Positions 1-10,213 are shown, counted from the first letter of the stretch. The stretch is 64,000 nucleotides of DNA from Nocardia sp. NRRL S-836 (GCF_001279525.1 NZ_LGDY01000165.1:124001-188000); one strand, 5' to 3'. Notes: generated from the letters alone by a model not told the origin. Made by a program: numbers and translations.

Positions 1-207
1 AAGGGCTAGAACACCGGTCAGGTCGCGAAGATCGCGGCCAACCACCAGCCGGTTCCGCCCGAGACGATGCAGGGCACGCCATTCCGTCCTGCGGTGTTCA
101 CCGGGCTGGAGGTCACACCGTACGTGCGGGACGGCTGGGTCCACTACATGAACCGGGGCAGGAAGGCAGCTCCGCGGAAGTACGACGCATCGCCCGCTGC
201 GGCGTGA
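1..207 (+). pseudogene. 3' fragment of an unidentified integrative-element gene
   Basis: A reading frame enters from the left edge, carries an in-frame TAG at 7-9 and ends with TGA at 205-207. The 65 residues after the TAG look like real protein (for example 'FRPAVFTGLEVTPYV') and end in a basic, alanine-rich tail. I cannot name the family. It lies about 300 bases upstream of an integrase tail, so I infer it is cargo or a conjugation/replication gene of a decayed actinomycete integrative element. The internal stop argues against function unless a start downstream of it is used. Confidence 0.4.
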
Positions 208-211
208 GGCA

Positions 212-437
212 ATGGCCGTGATGTCTGCGGCAGAGCAGAAGGTGACCCGGGAGCGGGTCGCACAGGTGCAGTAAGCTGAGTGAGGCGCACGGCCTTTTGC
301 CTCGGCTGATGCCGCGCAACGGTGCAGGTCCTGAGGATCTGCGGCAGTTTCATGAGAAGAGCGCGGCGGTCTACCTGAGGGTGGGCTGGGATCGACCGGA
401 GCCGTCACCACTAAGCCCTGTAGTGGGCCGACCGTGA
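212..437 (+). pseudogene. Frameshifted small integrative-element gene
   Basis: ATG at 212 opens 20 codons (starting MAVMSAAEQKV) that stop at TAA 272-274. Shifting one base, from 273, the frame continues as 54 coherent codons (KLSEAHGLLPRLM..., then ...REPEDLRQF-like acidic/basic sequence) to TGA 435-437. Joined, the two pieces would make a single small soluble protein of about 74 residues. This is best explained as one gene broken by a single-base frameshift. The function is unknown. Its position between another broken gene and an integrase tail places it in the same decayed element. Confidence 0.35.
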
Positions 438-511
438 AACCCGCCTGGCGCGAGAGCAAGGCAAGAGCTGACCTGACGGCCGCTCTACCGTGATCGACAA
501 CTGAATACCCC

Positions 512-703
512 GTGTTGGTGCGTCGCGCGGGAAACAGCCGGAAGTCTTGGCGGGCGCTCTCGGTCAACCTCGGCCACGATGATCCGGGCTTTACGCTGCG
601 CGTCTACACGCACCTGATGCCGTCCAGCGGCGACAAGAGCCGCAAGGCCGCTATCCCGCTCTTCAAGCCGAAGAAGCGGGCTGACGGCCTGAAGCCGGCC
701 TGA
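512..703 (+). pseudogene. Tyrosine recombinase (integrase) C-terminal remnant
   Basis: This frame of 63 residues contains 'LGHDDPGFTLRVYTHLMP'. That is the C-terminal signature of actinomycete tyrosine integrases: the LGH histidine of box II and the nucleophilic tyrosine of 'YTH'. A basic tail follows, as in pSAM2-type integrases. A complete integrase is about 400-450 residues, so the SAM-like DNA-binding region and the first catalytic arginine are missing. GTG at 512 is only the first in-frame start, not a real one. No tRNA gene or att-like repeat is seen between here and the next gene at 732, so the element has lost its junction or it lies outside the window. Confidence 0.75.
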
Positions 704-731
704 CAAGACCAAGCCACCACAAAACGCCAGG

Positions 732-1403
732 TCAGGAGTACAGCGCCAGCCAGATGGCGATGTAGTGGCACAGCGCCGCCACCACGGTCGCCGCGTGGAA
801 GAACTCGTGGTACCCGAACACCTGCGGCCAGGGGTTGGGCCACCGGGTCGCGTAGAACACCGCCCCGGCGGTGTACAGCAGCCCGCCGACGAGCAGCAGC
901 ACGAGGGCGGCGACGCCGGCGTGGTGCAGCAGTTCGGGCAGCACGAAGACGGCCACCCAGCCGAGGGCGATGTAGATGGGCACGCCGAGCCAGCGGGGGG
1001 CGTGTGGCCAGGCGAGTTTCAGGCTCACGCCGGCCAGTGCGCCGAGCCAGACGACCCACAGCACCGTGCGGCCGGTGTCGGGGTTCATGGCCAGCAGCGC
1101 GAACGGGGTGTAGGTGCCGGCGATGAACACGAAGATCATCGAGTGGTCGAGGCGCTTCATCCACGTGCGCACGCGGTCGGACTTCCACGTGATGCGGTGG
1201 TACAGCGCGGAGACGCCGAACAGGCCCACGACGGTCAGGCCGTAGACGGACGTCGCGAGTGCCGCGCGAGCGGACACTGTGGACGCGGCCAGGGCGATGA
1301 GGGTGGCACCGGTGGCGACGGAGACTACGAAGGACCAGAGGTGCAGCCATCCACGCAGGCGCGGCCGCAGTCCGGGCTGTGGGGGAAAGGACGCGGTGGT
1401 CAC
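732..1403 (-). CDS. Hemolysin III family (PAQR) membrane protein
   Basis: Seven hydrophobic segments span the 223 residues. The family signatures are visible in order: 'SALYHR' after the second helix, 'LDHSMIF' at the third, and 'GYHEFFH' in the last loop. These supply the histidine/aspartate cluster that binds zinc in PAQR/HlyIII proteins. Such proteins are integral membrane proteins of uncertain enzymatic role, and cytolytic activity is not established for most. I chose GTG 1403 because the longer ATG (1487) would overlap the divergent uppS start. No clear Shine-Dalgarno (SD) is seen at either. It is paired divergently with uppS, as Rv1085c/Rv1086 are in M. tuberculosis (from memory). Confidence 0.88.
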   Translation of the reverse strand: MTTASFPPQPGLRPRLRGWLHLWSFVVSVATGATLIALAASTVSARAALATSVYGLTVVGLFGVSALYHRITWKSDRVRTWMKRLDHSMIFVFIAGTYTPFALLAMNPDTGRTVLWVVWLGALAGVSLKLAWPHAPRWLGVPIYIALGWVAVFVLPELLHHAGVAALVLLLVGGLLYTAGAVFYATRWPNPWPQVFGYHEFFHAATVVAALCHYIAIWLALYS

Positions 1404-1480
1404 AGGAACACAGGTTACGCGACCGTAGGTTTTCGACCACGGCTCAGTGATGAACCTTGCACGGCGTACGCTGTTCGGAC

Positions 1481-2260
1481 GTGGCACTCCGCACCCGTGT
1501 GAAAGACGTCGCTATCCACTTCTACGAGTGGATTCTCCGGCGCGAGCTGAGCGGGACACAGGTGCCCAAGCACGTCGGCGTCGTGCTCGACGGCAACCGG
1601 CGGTGGGCGCGTGAGGCCGGGTTCACGGATGTCGCGCACGGGCACCGGGCGGGGGCGAGGAAGATCCTCGAACTGCTCGAGTGGTGCGGTGACGCGAAGG
1701 TCGAGGTCGTCACGCTCTGGATGCTGAGCACCGACAACCTCAACCGGCCGTCGGACGAGCTGGCGCCGTTGCTGGACATCATCGCCGACATCACCGACGA
1801 GCTGGCCGGGGACGGCATGCCGTGGCGGGTCAGGCACGTCGGCGCGCTCGACATGTTGCCGGCCGGGCACGCCGAGCGGCTCACCACCGCGGCGGCCAAG
1901 ACCAGGGACCGCACCGGCATCCAGGTCAACGTCGCTGTCGCGTACGGCGGGCGGCAGGAGATCGCGGACGCGGTCCGCAAGCTGCTGCAGGCCCACGCCG
2001 AGCGCGGCGGCACGATCGAGGAGCTCGCGGAGGTGCTGGACGTCGACCACATCGCCGAGCACCTGTACACGTCGGGGCAGCCGGACCCGGACCTGATCAT
2101 CCGCACGTCCGGTGAGCAGCGGCTGTCCGGGTTCATGCTGTGGCAGTCGGCGCACTCGGAGTTCTGGTTCTGCGAGGCCTACTGGCCGGGGTTCCGGCGC
2201 ACGGACTTCCTGCGCGCGATGCGCGAGTACGCCAAGCGCCACCGCAGGTACGGCGGCTGA
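1481..2260 (+). CDS. uppS: Short-chain isoprenyl (Z-polyprenyl) diphosphate synthase
   Basis: Cis-prenyltransferase of about 259 aa. The catalytic region 'VVLDGNRRWA' sits near residues 34-43, with Asp around 37. 'LSTDNL'-type and 'RTSGEQRLSGF' motifs (about residue 205 on) form the IPP/pyrophosphate site. The sequence is closest in feel to Rv1086 of M. tuberculosis, the Z,E-farnesyl diphosphate synthase that feeds decaprenyl phosphate synthesis, rather than to long-chain UppS. That assignment comes from memory of the Rv1086 sequence. It acts in the cytosol at the membrane in lipid-carrier supply for the cell wall. Start candidates are GTG 1481, GTG 1499 and ATG 1457; 1481 fits the usual N terminus. 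A strong terminator follows directly. Confidence 0.9.
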   Translation: MALRTRVKDVAIHFYEWILRRELSGTQVPKHVGVVLDGNRRWAREAGFTDVAHGHRAGARKILELLEWCGDAKVEVVTLWMLSTDNLNRPSDELAPLLDIIADITDELAGDGMPWRVRHVGALDMLPAGHAERLTTAAAKTRDRTGIQVNVAVAYGGRQEIADAVRKLLQAHAERGGTIEELAEVLDVDHIAEHLYTSGQPDPDLIIRTSGEQRLSGFMLWQSAHSEFWFCEAYWPGFRRTDFLRAMREYAKRHRRYGG

Positions 2261-2263
2261 CAC

Positions 2264-2301
2264 GGCGAAGGGCGCCCACCGCGAGGTGAGCGCCCTTCGC
2301 C
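2264..2301. terminator. Terminator hairpin between uppS and the chaplin-like gene
   Basis: A 12-bp perfect arm (2264-2275 with 2290-2301) is extended inward by CACC/GGTG around a GCGA loop. It starts 3 bases after the uppS stop and ends 15 bases before the stop of the opposing gene, so it can serve both. Confidence 0.8.
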
Positions 2302-2316
2302 GACGACGTGAGAACG

Positions 2317-2604
2317 TCAGCCCTCGTGGCTGCCGTCGACGTTGCCGTCGTCGCCGTCCACGACGCCACCCGCGGCGCAGGTCTCCGTGATGCTCGGGGA
2401 GTAGATCGGCACCGCCGCGCCCAGCACGCCCACGTTGTTGCCGCAGACGCCGACGACGGCGTTGACGTTGTTGGCGTTCAGCACGCTCAGCAGCGAGCCG
2501 TTGACCTGGTCGAAGCCGTCAGGCGCCGCAGACGCCATCCCGGTCGCACCGAACATCATGAGGCCAGCCGCAGCAACCGCAGCGACACACGCCTTCTTCA
2601 GCAT
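2317..2604 (-). CDS. Small secreted chaplin/rodlin-like protein A
   Basis: The 95-residue product has a classic signal peptide (MLKKAC start, alanine-rich core, cleavage near 'ASA-AP' at about residue 28). The mature core 'QVNGSLLSVLN' and 'GVCGNNVGVLGAAVPI' is followed by a second cysteine 22 residues after the first. Alternating hydrophobic and Asn/Gly residues with two cysteines resemble the amyloid-forming chaplins of aerial hyphae. The Cys-Cys spacing is longer than in canonical chaplins, so I call it chaplin/rodlin-like, not a chaplin. The start is set by GAGGAG just upstream of ATG 2604. The acidic tail is rich in Asp and Gly. It is a tandem paralogue of the gene at 2697-2993. Confidence 0.7.
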   Translation of the reverse strand: MLKKACVAAVAAAGLMMFGATGMASAAPDGFDQVNGSLLSVLNANNVNAVVGVCGNNVGVLGAAVPIYSPSITETCAAGGVVDGDDGNVDGSHEG

Positions 2605-2640
2605 TTCTTCTCCTCGTGGACGGGTATTGCGAGTGAAAAC

Positions 2641-2675
2641 GGTCCAGGGACGCCCGGAAATGACGTCCCTGGACC
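2641..2675 (-). terminator. Terminator hairpin after chaplin-like gene B
   Basis: Perfect 12-bp inverted repeat (GGTCCAGGGACG at 2641-2652 with its complement at 2664-2675) and an 11-base loop. It lies 22 bases beyond the stop of the gene at 2697-2993 and before the next gene of the same strand, so each paralogue probably has its own transcript. Confidence 0.7.
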
Positions 2676-2696
2676 ATGAACCAGCCGAGAACGAAA

Positions 2697-2993
2697 TCAG
2701 CCGTCGACGTTCACGTCGTCGCCGTCGACGATCCCGCCCGCGGCGCAGGTGTCGGTGATGCTCGGCGAGTAGATCGGCACCGCCGCGCCCAGCACGCCCA
2801 CGTTGTTGCCGCAGGCGCCGACGACGGCGTTGACGTTGTTGCCGTTCAGCACGCTCAGCAGCGAGCCGTTGACCTGGTGGAACCCGGGGTAGTAGTGGTG
2901 GTCGTCGTGGCCCTCGCCCGCCATGGCGGCCGGGGCGAAGGCGAGCGACAGAGCAGCGGCGGCGGCAACTGCGGCAGCAGTCTTCTTCAGCAC
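2697..2993 (-). CDS. Small secreted chaplin/rodlin-like protein B
   Basis: 98-residue paralogue of the protein at 2317-2604, sharing 'QVNGSLLSVLN.NNVNAVVG.CGNNVGVLGAAVPIYSPSIT' almost unbroken. The signal peptide is alanine-rich and ends at 'AMA-GE'. The mature N terminus has an extra 'HDDHHYYPGFH' stretch rich in His/Asp/Tyr, absent from the paralogue. I chose GTG 2993 rather than ATG 3008 because AAGGAG sits 7 bases before the GTG. The resulting VLKK start also matches the MLKK start of the sister protein. It is probably exported to the cell surface; a structural role in the hydrophobic sheath is inference. Confidence 0.7.
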   Translation of the reverse strand: MLKKTAAAVAAAAALSLAFAPAAMAGEGHDDHHYYPGFHQVNGSLLSVLNGNNVNAVVGACGNNVGVLGAAVPIYSPSITDTCAAGGIVDGDDVNVDG

Positions 2994-3218
2994 GACTATC
3001 TCCTTCATGTCGGGTCATCCCCGTCATTCCGGAGTCTTCGGGGATCTCCGGACGCTGGGGTCCTCGCGGAAAAGTTACCCGTGCCGATCTGGCTTCATGT
3101 GCGCATTACCCCGATTGTGTGACTACAAGATCAACAACATTCCACCATCAGGTGATATTCCATTCTTGAATCGGCCGCGACCGAGTCTCCGTGGTAGAGG
3201 CTCTAGGCTCTCCTGCTC

Positions 3219-4472
3219 ATGGACGCAGGCGAGCTGGTGCGCGGGTACCTGGTGCTGGGGCTGCGGCTCGGGCGGCTGAGGTCCGGGTTCGTGGACTCCT
3301 ACACGGGCGACCCGGCGCTGAGCCGCATGGTCGACAACGAACCACGCCTGGACCCCGGCGCGCTGGCCACGCACGCCCGCCGGCTGCGCGCCGAGCTGCG
3401 GGAGTGCACCGACCTGGCCGAGCCGCGCAGGCAGTTCCTCGACGCGCACCTGACGGCGATGGAGTGCAACGCGCGCAAGCTCGCCGGCGAGCGCATCTCG
3501 TTCGTCGACGAGGTCGAGCAGTACTTCCAGGTGCGCGTCCGGCCCGGTGACGAGGACGCCTACGCCCAGGCGCACCGCAACCTCGGCGAGCTGCTGCCGG
3601 GGCGTGGCTCGCTGGGCGACCGGCTGGCGGACTTCCGCGACACCGACGAGGTGCCCGCGCGGCGGCTCCAGGGGTGCGTGCAGGCCCTCTCCAGCGCGCT
3701 GCGCGACCGCGTGCGGCACCGGTACGAGCTGCCCGAGCAGGAGATCGTCGAGTACCAGATCGTCACGAACAAGCCGTGGAGCGGCTTCAACTACTACCTG
3801 GGCGGCTACCGGTCCAGGGTCGCGATCAACGCCGACCTGAACCACCGCATGTCGAACCTGCCGCACCTGGTCGCGCACGAGTCCTACCCCGGCCACCACA
3901 CCGAGCACTGCCGCAAGGAGGCCGGGCTGGTCCACCGGCGCGGGCACGCCGAGCAGTCGATCTTCCTGATCAACACGCCGCAGTGCCTGATGGCCGAGGG
4001 CATGGCCGACCTGGGCCTGCACGCCGTGGTCGGGCCGGGCTGGGGCCGCTGGACCGAGGACGTGCTGCGCGACCTGGGGTTGCGAATGGACGGCGAACTG
4101 TCCGAAAAGGTCGAGTCGGCGGCGGCCGGCCTGCTCACCGTGCGGCAGGACGCGGCGTTGCTGCTGCACGACCGCGGTGCGGACCAGGACGACGTGGTCG
4201 CGTATCTGCGCAGGTGGCTGCTCGTACCGGAACGCCGCGCACGGCAGATGGTGCGGTTCCTGGCCGATCCGCTGTGGCGCGCGTACACGACGACCTACGT
4301 CGAAGGGGTCCGGCTGGTCAGGGCCTGGCTCGACGTCCGCGCGCCCGGCGAGTCGCTCGAATCGCGGTACCTGCGGCTGCTGGACGAACCGCTGGTGCCG
4401 AAATCCTTGGAGGTCCAGGTGCGCGACGGCCTGTCGTGGCTTGCCCGCAACGCCGCGGAAAGCGGCGCCTGA
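3219..4472 (+). CDS. DUF885 family protein, putative zinc hydrolase
   Basis: Soluble protein of 417 residues without a signal peptide. The hallmark is 'HESYPGHHTEH' near residues 220-230, the HExxxxHH-type motif of DUF885 proteins. These resemble M32/M3-like metallopeptidases in their zinc site. A second conserved stretch, 'CLMAEGMADLG' (about residue 260), supplies the downstream glutamate expected of such sites. The canonical DUF885 length is 500-600 aa, so this is a shorter member. The substrate is unknown. The gene stands alone between a 225-base non-coding stretch and phoH. The ATG at 3219 is the first in-frame start and I see no strong SD. Confidence 0.75.
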   Translation: MDAGELVRGYLVLGLRLGRLRSGFVDSYTGDPALSRMVDNEPRLDPGALATHARRLRAELRECTDLAEPRRQFLDAHLTAMECNARKLAGERISFVDEVEQYFQVRVRPGDEDAYAQAHRNLGELLPGRGSLGDRLADFRDTDEVPARRLQGCVQALSSALRDRVRHRYELPEQEIVEYQIVTNKPWSGFNYYLGGYRSRVAINADLNHRMSNLPHLVAHESYPGHHTEHCRKEAGLVHRRGHAEQSIFLINTPQCLMAEGMADLGLHAVVGPGWGRWTEDVLRDLGLRMDGELSEKVESAAAGLLTVRQDAALLLHDRGADQDDVVAYLRRWLLVPERRARQMVRFLADPLWRAYTTTYVEGVRLVRAWLDVRAPGESLESRYLRLLDEPLVPKSLEVQVRDGLSWLARNAAESGA

Positions 4473-4779
4473 CCTGCGTGAACACCGCTGCGCACACGTT
4501 TCGTGCAGTTTTCGCGGAGATGACAAATTCGGATTCACCTGTGTGGCTTCGTGCAGATGGGGCACTCACGCAGGTAACTTCGGAAGTGGCGGGACGCGAC
4601 CACTGCGGACCGCGCAGGGAGGCTCTGATCGTGGCTGATGACGTCGCGAGGGGGCCGGCACCCGGCCCTCGTGGTCGACCTGCCTGACGCCGCACGGCGG
4701 AAGGCGGGATCGACCGATCAGGGTGGTGCCTGGCCCAGCGAGGAGCGGACGCGGGTGCCGCGTTCGTGAGGGAGTTGCC
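4473..4779 (+). other. Intergenic leader upstream of phoH, no gene seen
   Basis: 307 bases without a convincing frame on either strand. It contains a G/C-rich imperfect hairpin around 4650-4675 and is less GC-rich than its flanks near 4500-4540. I looked for a c-di-AMP (ydaO) riboswitch and do not see its conserved cores. It probably holds the phoH promoter and a leader. Confidence 0.4.
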
Positions 4780-6165
4780 GTGAACGCACGACGTCCCGCG
4801 AGCCGTTCCTCAGGCTCATCGCGCACATCCTCCTCCCGGCGCAAGTCCGCCGCTCCGGCCTTGACCACATATGTGCTGGACACGTCGGTACTGCTGTCCG
4901 ACCCGCTCGCTCCCACCCGGTTCGCGGAGCACGAGGTCGTGCTCCCGCTCGTGGTGATCAGCGAGCTGGAGGGCAAGCGCCACCACCCCGAACTGGGCTG
5001 GTTCGCGAGGGAGGCCCTGCGCCTGCTCGACGACCTGCGCTTGCGGCATGGTCGCCTCGATTCGCCGATCCCCATCGGGGATCTGGGAGGCACCTTGCAC
5101 GTCGAGCTCAACCACTCCGACCCGGAGGTGTTGCCATCAGGTTTCCGAACGGACTCCAACGACGCCCGGATCCTCGCGTGCTCCCTCAACCTCGCTGCCG
5201 AGGGGCGCGACGTCACCCTGGTGACCAAGGACATGCCGCTGCGGGTCAAGGCCGGATCGGTCGGCCTCGCCGCGGAGGAGTACCGGGCGCACGACGTGAC
5301 CCTGTCAGGCTGGACCGGGATGTCCGATCTGGACGTCGACCAGTCCCTGGTGGACAGCCTGTTCAAGGAGAGCGTCGTCGACCCGGCCCTGCACGAGGGA
5401 CTGGAGCACGTCGCGGAGCTGCCCTGCCACACCGGACTGCGGTTGCTGGCGGGCACCTCCAGTGCGCTGGGCCGGGTGACCGCGGACAAGCAGATCAGGC
5501 TGGTGCGCGGGGACCGGGAGGCGTTCGGACTGCACGGGAGGTCCGCTGAGCAGCGGATCGCGCTGGACCTGCTGCTCGACGCCGATGTCGGCATCGTCTC
5601 GCTGGGCGGACGTGCGGGCACCGGCAAGTCGGCACTGGCGCTGTGCGCCGGTCTCGAAGCGGTGATGGAACGGCGGCAGCACCGCAAGGTCGTGGTCTTC
5701 CGCCCGCTCTACGCGGTCGGTGGCCAGGAGCTCGGCTACCTGCCGGGCAGCGAGAACGAGAAGATGGGGCCGTGGGCGCAGGCGGTGTTCGACACGCTCG
5801 GCGCGCTGGTGAGCCAGGCGGTGCTGGAGGAGGTGCTGGACCGCGGGATGCTGGAGGTCCTGCCGCTGACCCACATCCGCGGCCGCTCGCTGCACGACTC
5901 CTTCGTGATCGTCGACGAGGCGCAGTCGTTGGAGCGCAACGTGTTGCTGACCGTGCTGTCACGGCTGGGCAGCAACTCGCGGGTGGTGCTGACGCACGAC
6001 GTGGCGCAGCGCGACAACCTGCGGGTCGGCCGGCACGACGGCGTGGCCGCGGTGATCGAGAAGCTGAAGGGCCACCCGCTCTTCGCCCACATCACCCTGA
6101 CCCGCTCGGAGCGGTCGCCGATCGCGGCGCTCGTCACCGAGATGCTGGAGGACTACGCCTCATAG
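4780..6165 (+). CDS. phoH2: PhoH2: PIN domain-PhoH ATPase fusion
   Basis: 461 residues with two domains. The N-terminal PIN nuclease domain (about 25-170) starts '[13 protein letters not shown]' and carries the acidic residues of the fold ('VISELEGK', 'DSNDARIL'). The C-terminal PhoH ATPase (about 250-461) has Walker A 'GRAGTGKS' near 277 and Walker B 'VIVDEAQS' near 375. Known PhoH2 proteins are sequence-specific RNA helicase/ribonucleases, sometimes with a small antitoxin-like PhoAT upstream. No clear PhoAT frame is visible here. GTG 4780 is preferred because GAGGGAG precedes it; the N-terminal 25 residues are Ser/Arg-rich linker. The gene ends in a perfect 20-bp terminator. Confidence 0.92.
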   Translation: MNARRPASRSSGSSRTSSSRRKSAAPALTTYVLDTSVLLSDPLAPTRFAEHEVVLPLVVISELEGKRHHPELGWFAREALRLLDDLRLRHGRLDSPIPIGDLGGTLHVELNHSDPEVLPSGFRTDSNDARILACSLNLAAEGRDVTLVTKDMPLRVKAGSVGLAAEEYRAHDVTLSGWTGMSDLDVDQSLVDSLFKESVVDPALHEGLEHVAELPCHTGLRLLAGTSSALGRVTADKQIRLVRGDREAFGLHGRSAEQRIALDLLLDADVGIVSLGGRAGTGKSALALCAGLEAVMERRQHRKVVVFRPLYAVGGQELGYLPGSENEKMGPWAQAVFDTLGALVSQAVLEEVLDRGMLEVLPLTHIRGRSLHDSFVIVDEAQSLERNVLLTVLSRLGSNSRVVLTHDVAQRDNLRVGRHDGVAAVIEKLKGHPLFAHITLTRSERSPIAALVTEMLEDYAS

Positions 6166-6175
6166 GGTCCTGAGT

Positions 6176-6219
6176 GGACGAACGGCCCCGCGCACTCCGG
6201 TGCGCGGGGCCGTTCGTCC
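6176..6219. terminator. Bidirectional terminator between phoH2 and the ABC permease
   Basis: A perfect 20-bp stem (6176-6195 with 6200-6219) closes a TCCG tetraloop. It lies 10 bases after the phoH2 stop and 12 bases before the stop of the opposing permease gene. Confidence 0.9.
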
Positions 6220-6230
6220 GTGCGGTGCGA

Positions 6231-7001
6231 TCAGTCGAGCGCGCGCTTCATGAAGCCGCGCAGGCCGAGCCCGCCGAAGCCCGCGATCGCCACCACGAGC
6301 ACGAGCAGCACGACCGGCAACGGGATGTGCGGCACGGCCGGCACCAGCTCCGCGCGCATGCCCTCGCTCACGTACGTCAGCGGGTTCAGCGCGCAGATCA
6401 CCTTGAACCACAGCAGGTCGTCGCTGAGCGAGCGCCACGGGAACTGCGAGGAACCCGTGAACAGCAACGGCGTGAGGATCACCGCGAACATCACGTTCAC
6501 CCGGCGCGCGGGCACCGACGTGCCGATGACCATGCCGACCGACCCGCCGGCCAGGCACCCCAGGACGATCACCAGCAACGCGCCGGGAATGCCTTCCCAC
6601 GCCCAGGAGACGTCGAGCATCACGAACCCGACCGGCACCATCAGCACCGCCGCGACGAACCCGCGGACCGCGCCGAACACGATCTTCTCCACCGCGACCA
6701 GCGGGATGGAGATCGGTGCCAGCAGCCGGTCCTCGATCTCCCGCGTCCACGAGAAGTCCAGCACCAGCGGCAGCGTCGTGTTCTGCAACGCCCCCAGGAA
6801 CCCGTTCATCGCGATGATGCCCGGCAGCAGCACCTGCGCGAAGTCACCCTGGACGTACCCGATGTCCCCCAGCACCTTCGCGAAGATGAAGAGGATGAAG
6901 AACGGCTGGATGATCACCTGCGCGAGGAAGCTCGGCAGCTCGCGGCCGGTGACGAAGACGTCGCGCCACAGGATCGCGTTGAACGTGCGCAACTGGCTCA
7001 C
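6231..7001 (-). CDS. ABC-2 type exporter permease
   Basis: 256 residues with about six membrane segments and the ABC-2 signature region near the last helices. The N terminus 'VSQLRTFNAILWRDVFV' is typical of DrrB-like permeases. The GTG start at 7001 overlaps the stop of the ATPase gene by four bases (GTGA), so the pair is translationally coupled and forms one exporter. The substrate is unknown. Such pairs export drugs, lipids or antibiotics in actinomycetes. Confidence 0.88.
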   Translation of the reverse strand: MSQLRTFNAILWRDVFVTGRELPSFLAQVIIQPFFILFIFAKVLGDIGYVQGDFAQVLLPGIIAMNGFLGALQNTTLPLVLDFSWTREIEDRLLAPISIPLVAVEKIVFGAVRGFVAAVLMVPVGFVMLDVSWAWEGIPGALLVIVLGCLAGGSVGMVIGTSVPARRVNVMFAVILTPLLFTGSSQFPWRSLSDDLLWFKVICALNPLTYVSEGMRAELVPAVPHIPLPVVLLVLVVAIAGFGGLGLRGFMKRALD

Positions 7002-7951
7002 CGCAGCTCCCGGCCGGTCAGGTGGATGAAGACGTCTTCCAGGCTGGGCTTGCCGATCGCGACGTCGCTGACGACGACGTCGAGGTCGCGCAGCACGTTC
7101 AGCACCGCGGGCAGCGTCACGGCGGTGTCCGCGTCGGTGTAGACGCGGAACATGCCGCCCACCTCCTCGACCCGCTGCACACCGTCCACTTCGGACAGCG
7201 CGGTGCTGATCTTCACGGGCTCCTGGCCGTTCGGGCTGACCGTGACGCTGACGGTGTTGCTGCCGGGCAGGTTCTTCGTGAGCTCGGCGGGCGTGTCGAG
7301 GGTGAGCAGCTTGCCGTGGTCGACGATGCCGACCCGGTCGCACAGCTTCGCGGCCTCGTCCATGTCGTGCGTGGTCAGCACGACCGTGACGCCGTCGGCG
7401 TGCAGTGCGGCGACGCGTTCGTGGACGAAGAGCCGGGCCTGCGGGTCGAGGCCGGTGCTCGGTTCGTCCAGGAACAGCACCTTCGGGCGGTGCATCAGCG
7501 CGCGGGCAATCATCAGCCGTTGCGCCTGGCCACCGGAAAGCGTGTCCACGAGCGCGTTCCGGTGGTCCTTCAGGCCCATGCGCTCGAGGATGTCGTCGGC
7601 GAGCTCCTTGCGCTCCGCCGGGCCGATGCCGTGGTAGGCGGCGTGGAACAGCAGGTTCTGCCGTGCGTTGAGCGAGCGGTCGAGGTTGTTGCGCTGCGGC
7701 ACGACCGCCAGCAGCTGCCGCGCGCGCTTGGAGTCGGCGACCACGTCGACGCCCTCCACGAGCGCCTGCCCCGAGGTGGGGCGGACGCGCGTGGTGAGCA
7801 CGCCGACGGTGGTCGTCTTGCCGGCTCCGTTCGGGCCGAGCAGGCCGAACACCTCACCGCGGCGGACGGTGAAGCTCAGGCCGTCCACCGCCGGTTTTTG
7901 TCCGGGTTTGTAGATTTTGCGGAGTTCTCTGACCGAGACCGCGTCATCCAT
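6998..7951 (-). CDS. ABC exporter ATP-binding protein (DrrA family)
   Basis: 317 residues. Walker A 'GPNGAGKTTT' near 38-47, signature 'LSGGQAQRL' near 140, Walker B 'VLFLDEPSTGLDP' near 160 and the H-loop 'TTHDMDEA' appear in order. A C-terminal DUF4162-type domain (about 230-317) follows, as in daunorubicin-resistance ATPases. It acts on the cytosolic face of the membrane with the coupled permease. GuaB1 lies directly upstream on the same strand with only a 3-base gap, so the three may be co-transcribed. Confidence 0.92.
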   Translation of the reverse strand: MDDAVSVRELRKIYKPGQKPAVDGLSFTVRRGEVFGLLGPNGAGKTTTVGVLTTRVRPTSGQALVEGVDVVADSKRARQLLAVVPQRNNLDRSLNARQNLLFHAAYHGIGPAERKELADDILERMGLKDHRNALVDTLSGGQAQRLMIARALMHRPKVLFLDEPSTGLDPQARLFVHERVAALHADGVTVVLTTHDMDEAAKLCDRVGIVDHGKLLTLDTPAELTKNLPGSNTVSVTVSPNGQEPVKISTALSEVDGVQRVEEVGGMFRVYTDADTAVTLPAVLNVLRDLDVVVSDVAIGKPSLEDVFIHLTGRELR

Positions 7952-7954
7952 TTC

Positions 7955-9436
<1,482 letters not shown>

Positions 9437-10213
9437 TCACGGCCGCCAGACGTACGGGGTCGTTGTCGTCACAGCGACGAACCCGAGCCGTTCCAGGATC
9501 GGCCGCGAGTCCTCGGAGGCGTCGACCTGGAGGTAGGTGATGCCGCGCTGGACCGCGACCCGTGCCCGGTGAGCGACCAGCGCCCGGTAGATCCCCCTGC
9601 CCCGCCACCGCTCCAGCGTGGACCCGCCCCACAGCCCGCCGAACTCGGTGCCCGGCACGATCTCCAGCCGCGCGGCCGACACGACCCGCCCCTCGGCCTC
9701 CGCGACGACGACCACCACGTCGGGGTCGTCCTTGATGGAGACCAGCCGGTCGGCGATCGCACCGCAGTCCTTGCCCCAGACCTCGCTCAGGCAGTCGCCG
9801 ATGCGCCGCATGTCGGCTTCCTCGCGGGTCTCGCGCAGCACCACCCCGTCGAGCTCGACCGGGCCGGTCATCTCCCCCGCGAGGCCGATGAGGACGGTCT
9901 CGCGGTCGTCGGCGACGAATCCGGCGGCCTCCAGGCGTGCGGGCAGGTCGGCCGGGCGGTCGTGGCCCCACGTCTTCCACTCGACCGGCTGGCCACGCCC
10001 GGCGAAGAAGTCCCGTTGGCGGGCGATCAGCTCGTCCAGCTCGGCGCCGGTGACGCCGAGGTCGGGCGGGCCGGCGACGTTGCCGCCGGCAGGTCCCTCC
10101 ACGCGGAACAGCGGGCCGTCGCGGTGCACGGGCGCGCCGGGCACCGCGTTCGCCCACTCGGCGGGGCGGGCCTGGGTGTCGTAGGCGCTCAGCAGCGCGG
10201 CAGCATCGGTCAC
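9437..10213 (-). CDS. GNAT family N-acetyltransferase
   Basis: 258 residues. The acetyl-CoA loop is visible as 'ERWRGRGIYRALV' (a variant of RxxGxG/A), near residue 205, preceded by 'VSAARLEIVPGTEFGGLWGG', the central beta strands. The first half (about 1-100) is a variable region, possibly a degenerate second GNAT fold. Substrate unknown. The GTG start overlaps the EamA stop by four bases (GTGA), so the two are coupled. The MocR-type regulator upstream may control both. Confidence 0.8.
   Translation of the reverse strand: MTDAAALLSAYDTQARPAEWANAVPGAPVHRDGPLFRVEGPAGGNVAGPPDLGVTGAELDELIARQRDFFAGRGQPVEWKTWGHDRPADLPARLEAAGFVADDRETVLIGLAGEMTGPVELDGVVLRETREEADMRRIGDCLSEVWGKDCGAIADRLVSIKDDPDVVVVVAEAEGRVVSAARLEIVPGTEFGGLWGGSTLERWRGRGIYRALVAHRARVAVQRGITYLQVDASEDSRPILERLGFVAVTTTTPYVWRP

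Noticed and set aside
4473..4779. Possible c-di-AMP riboswitch before phoH2
   Set aside because: I could not find the conserved cores of the ydaO class. The hairpin seen is weak and imperfect.
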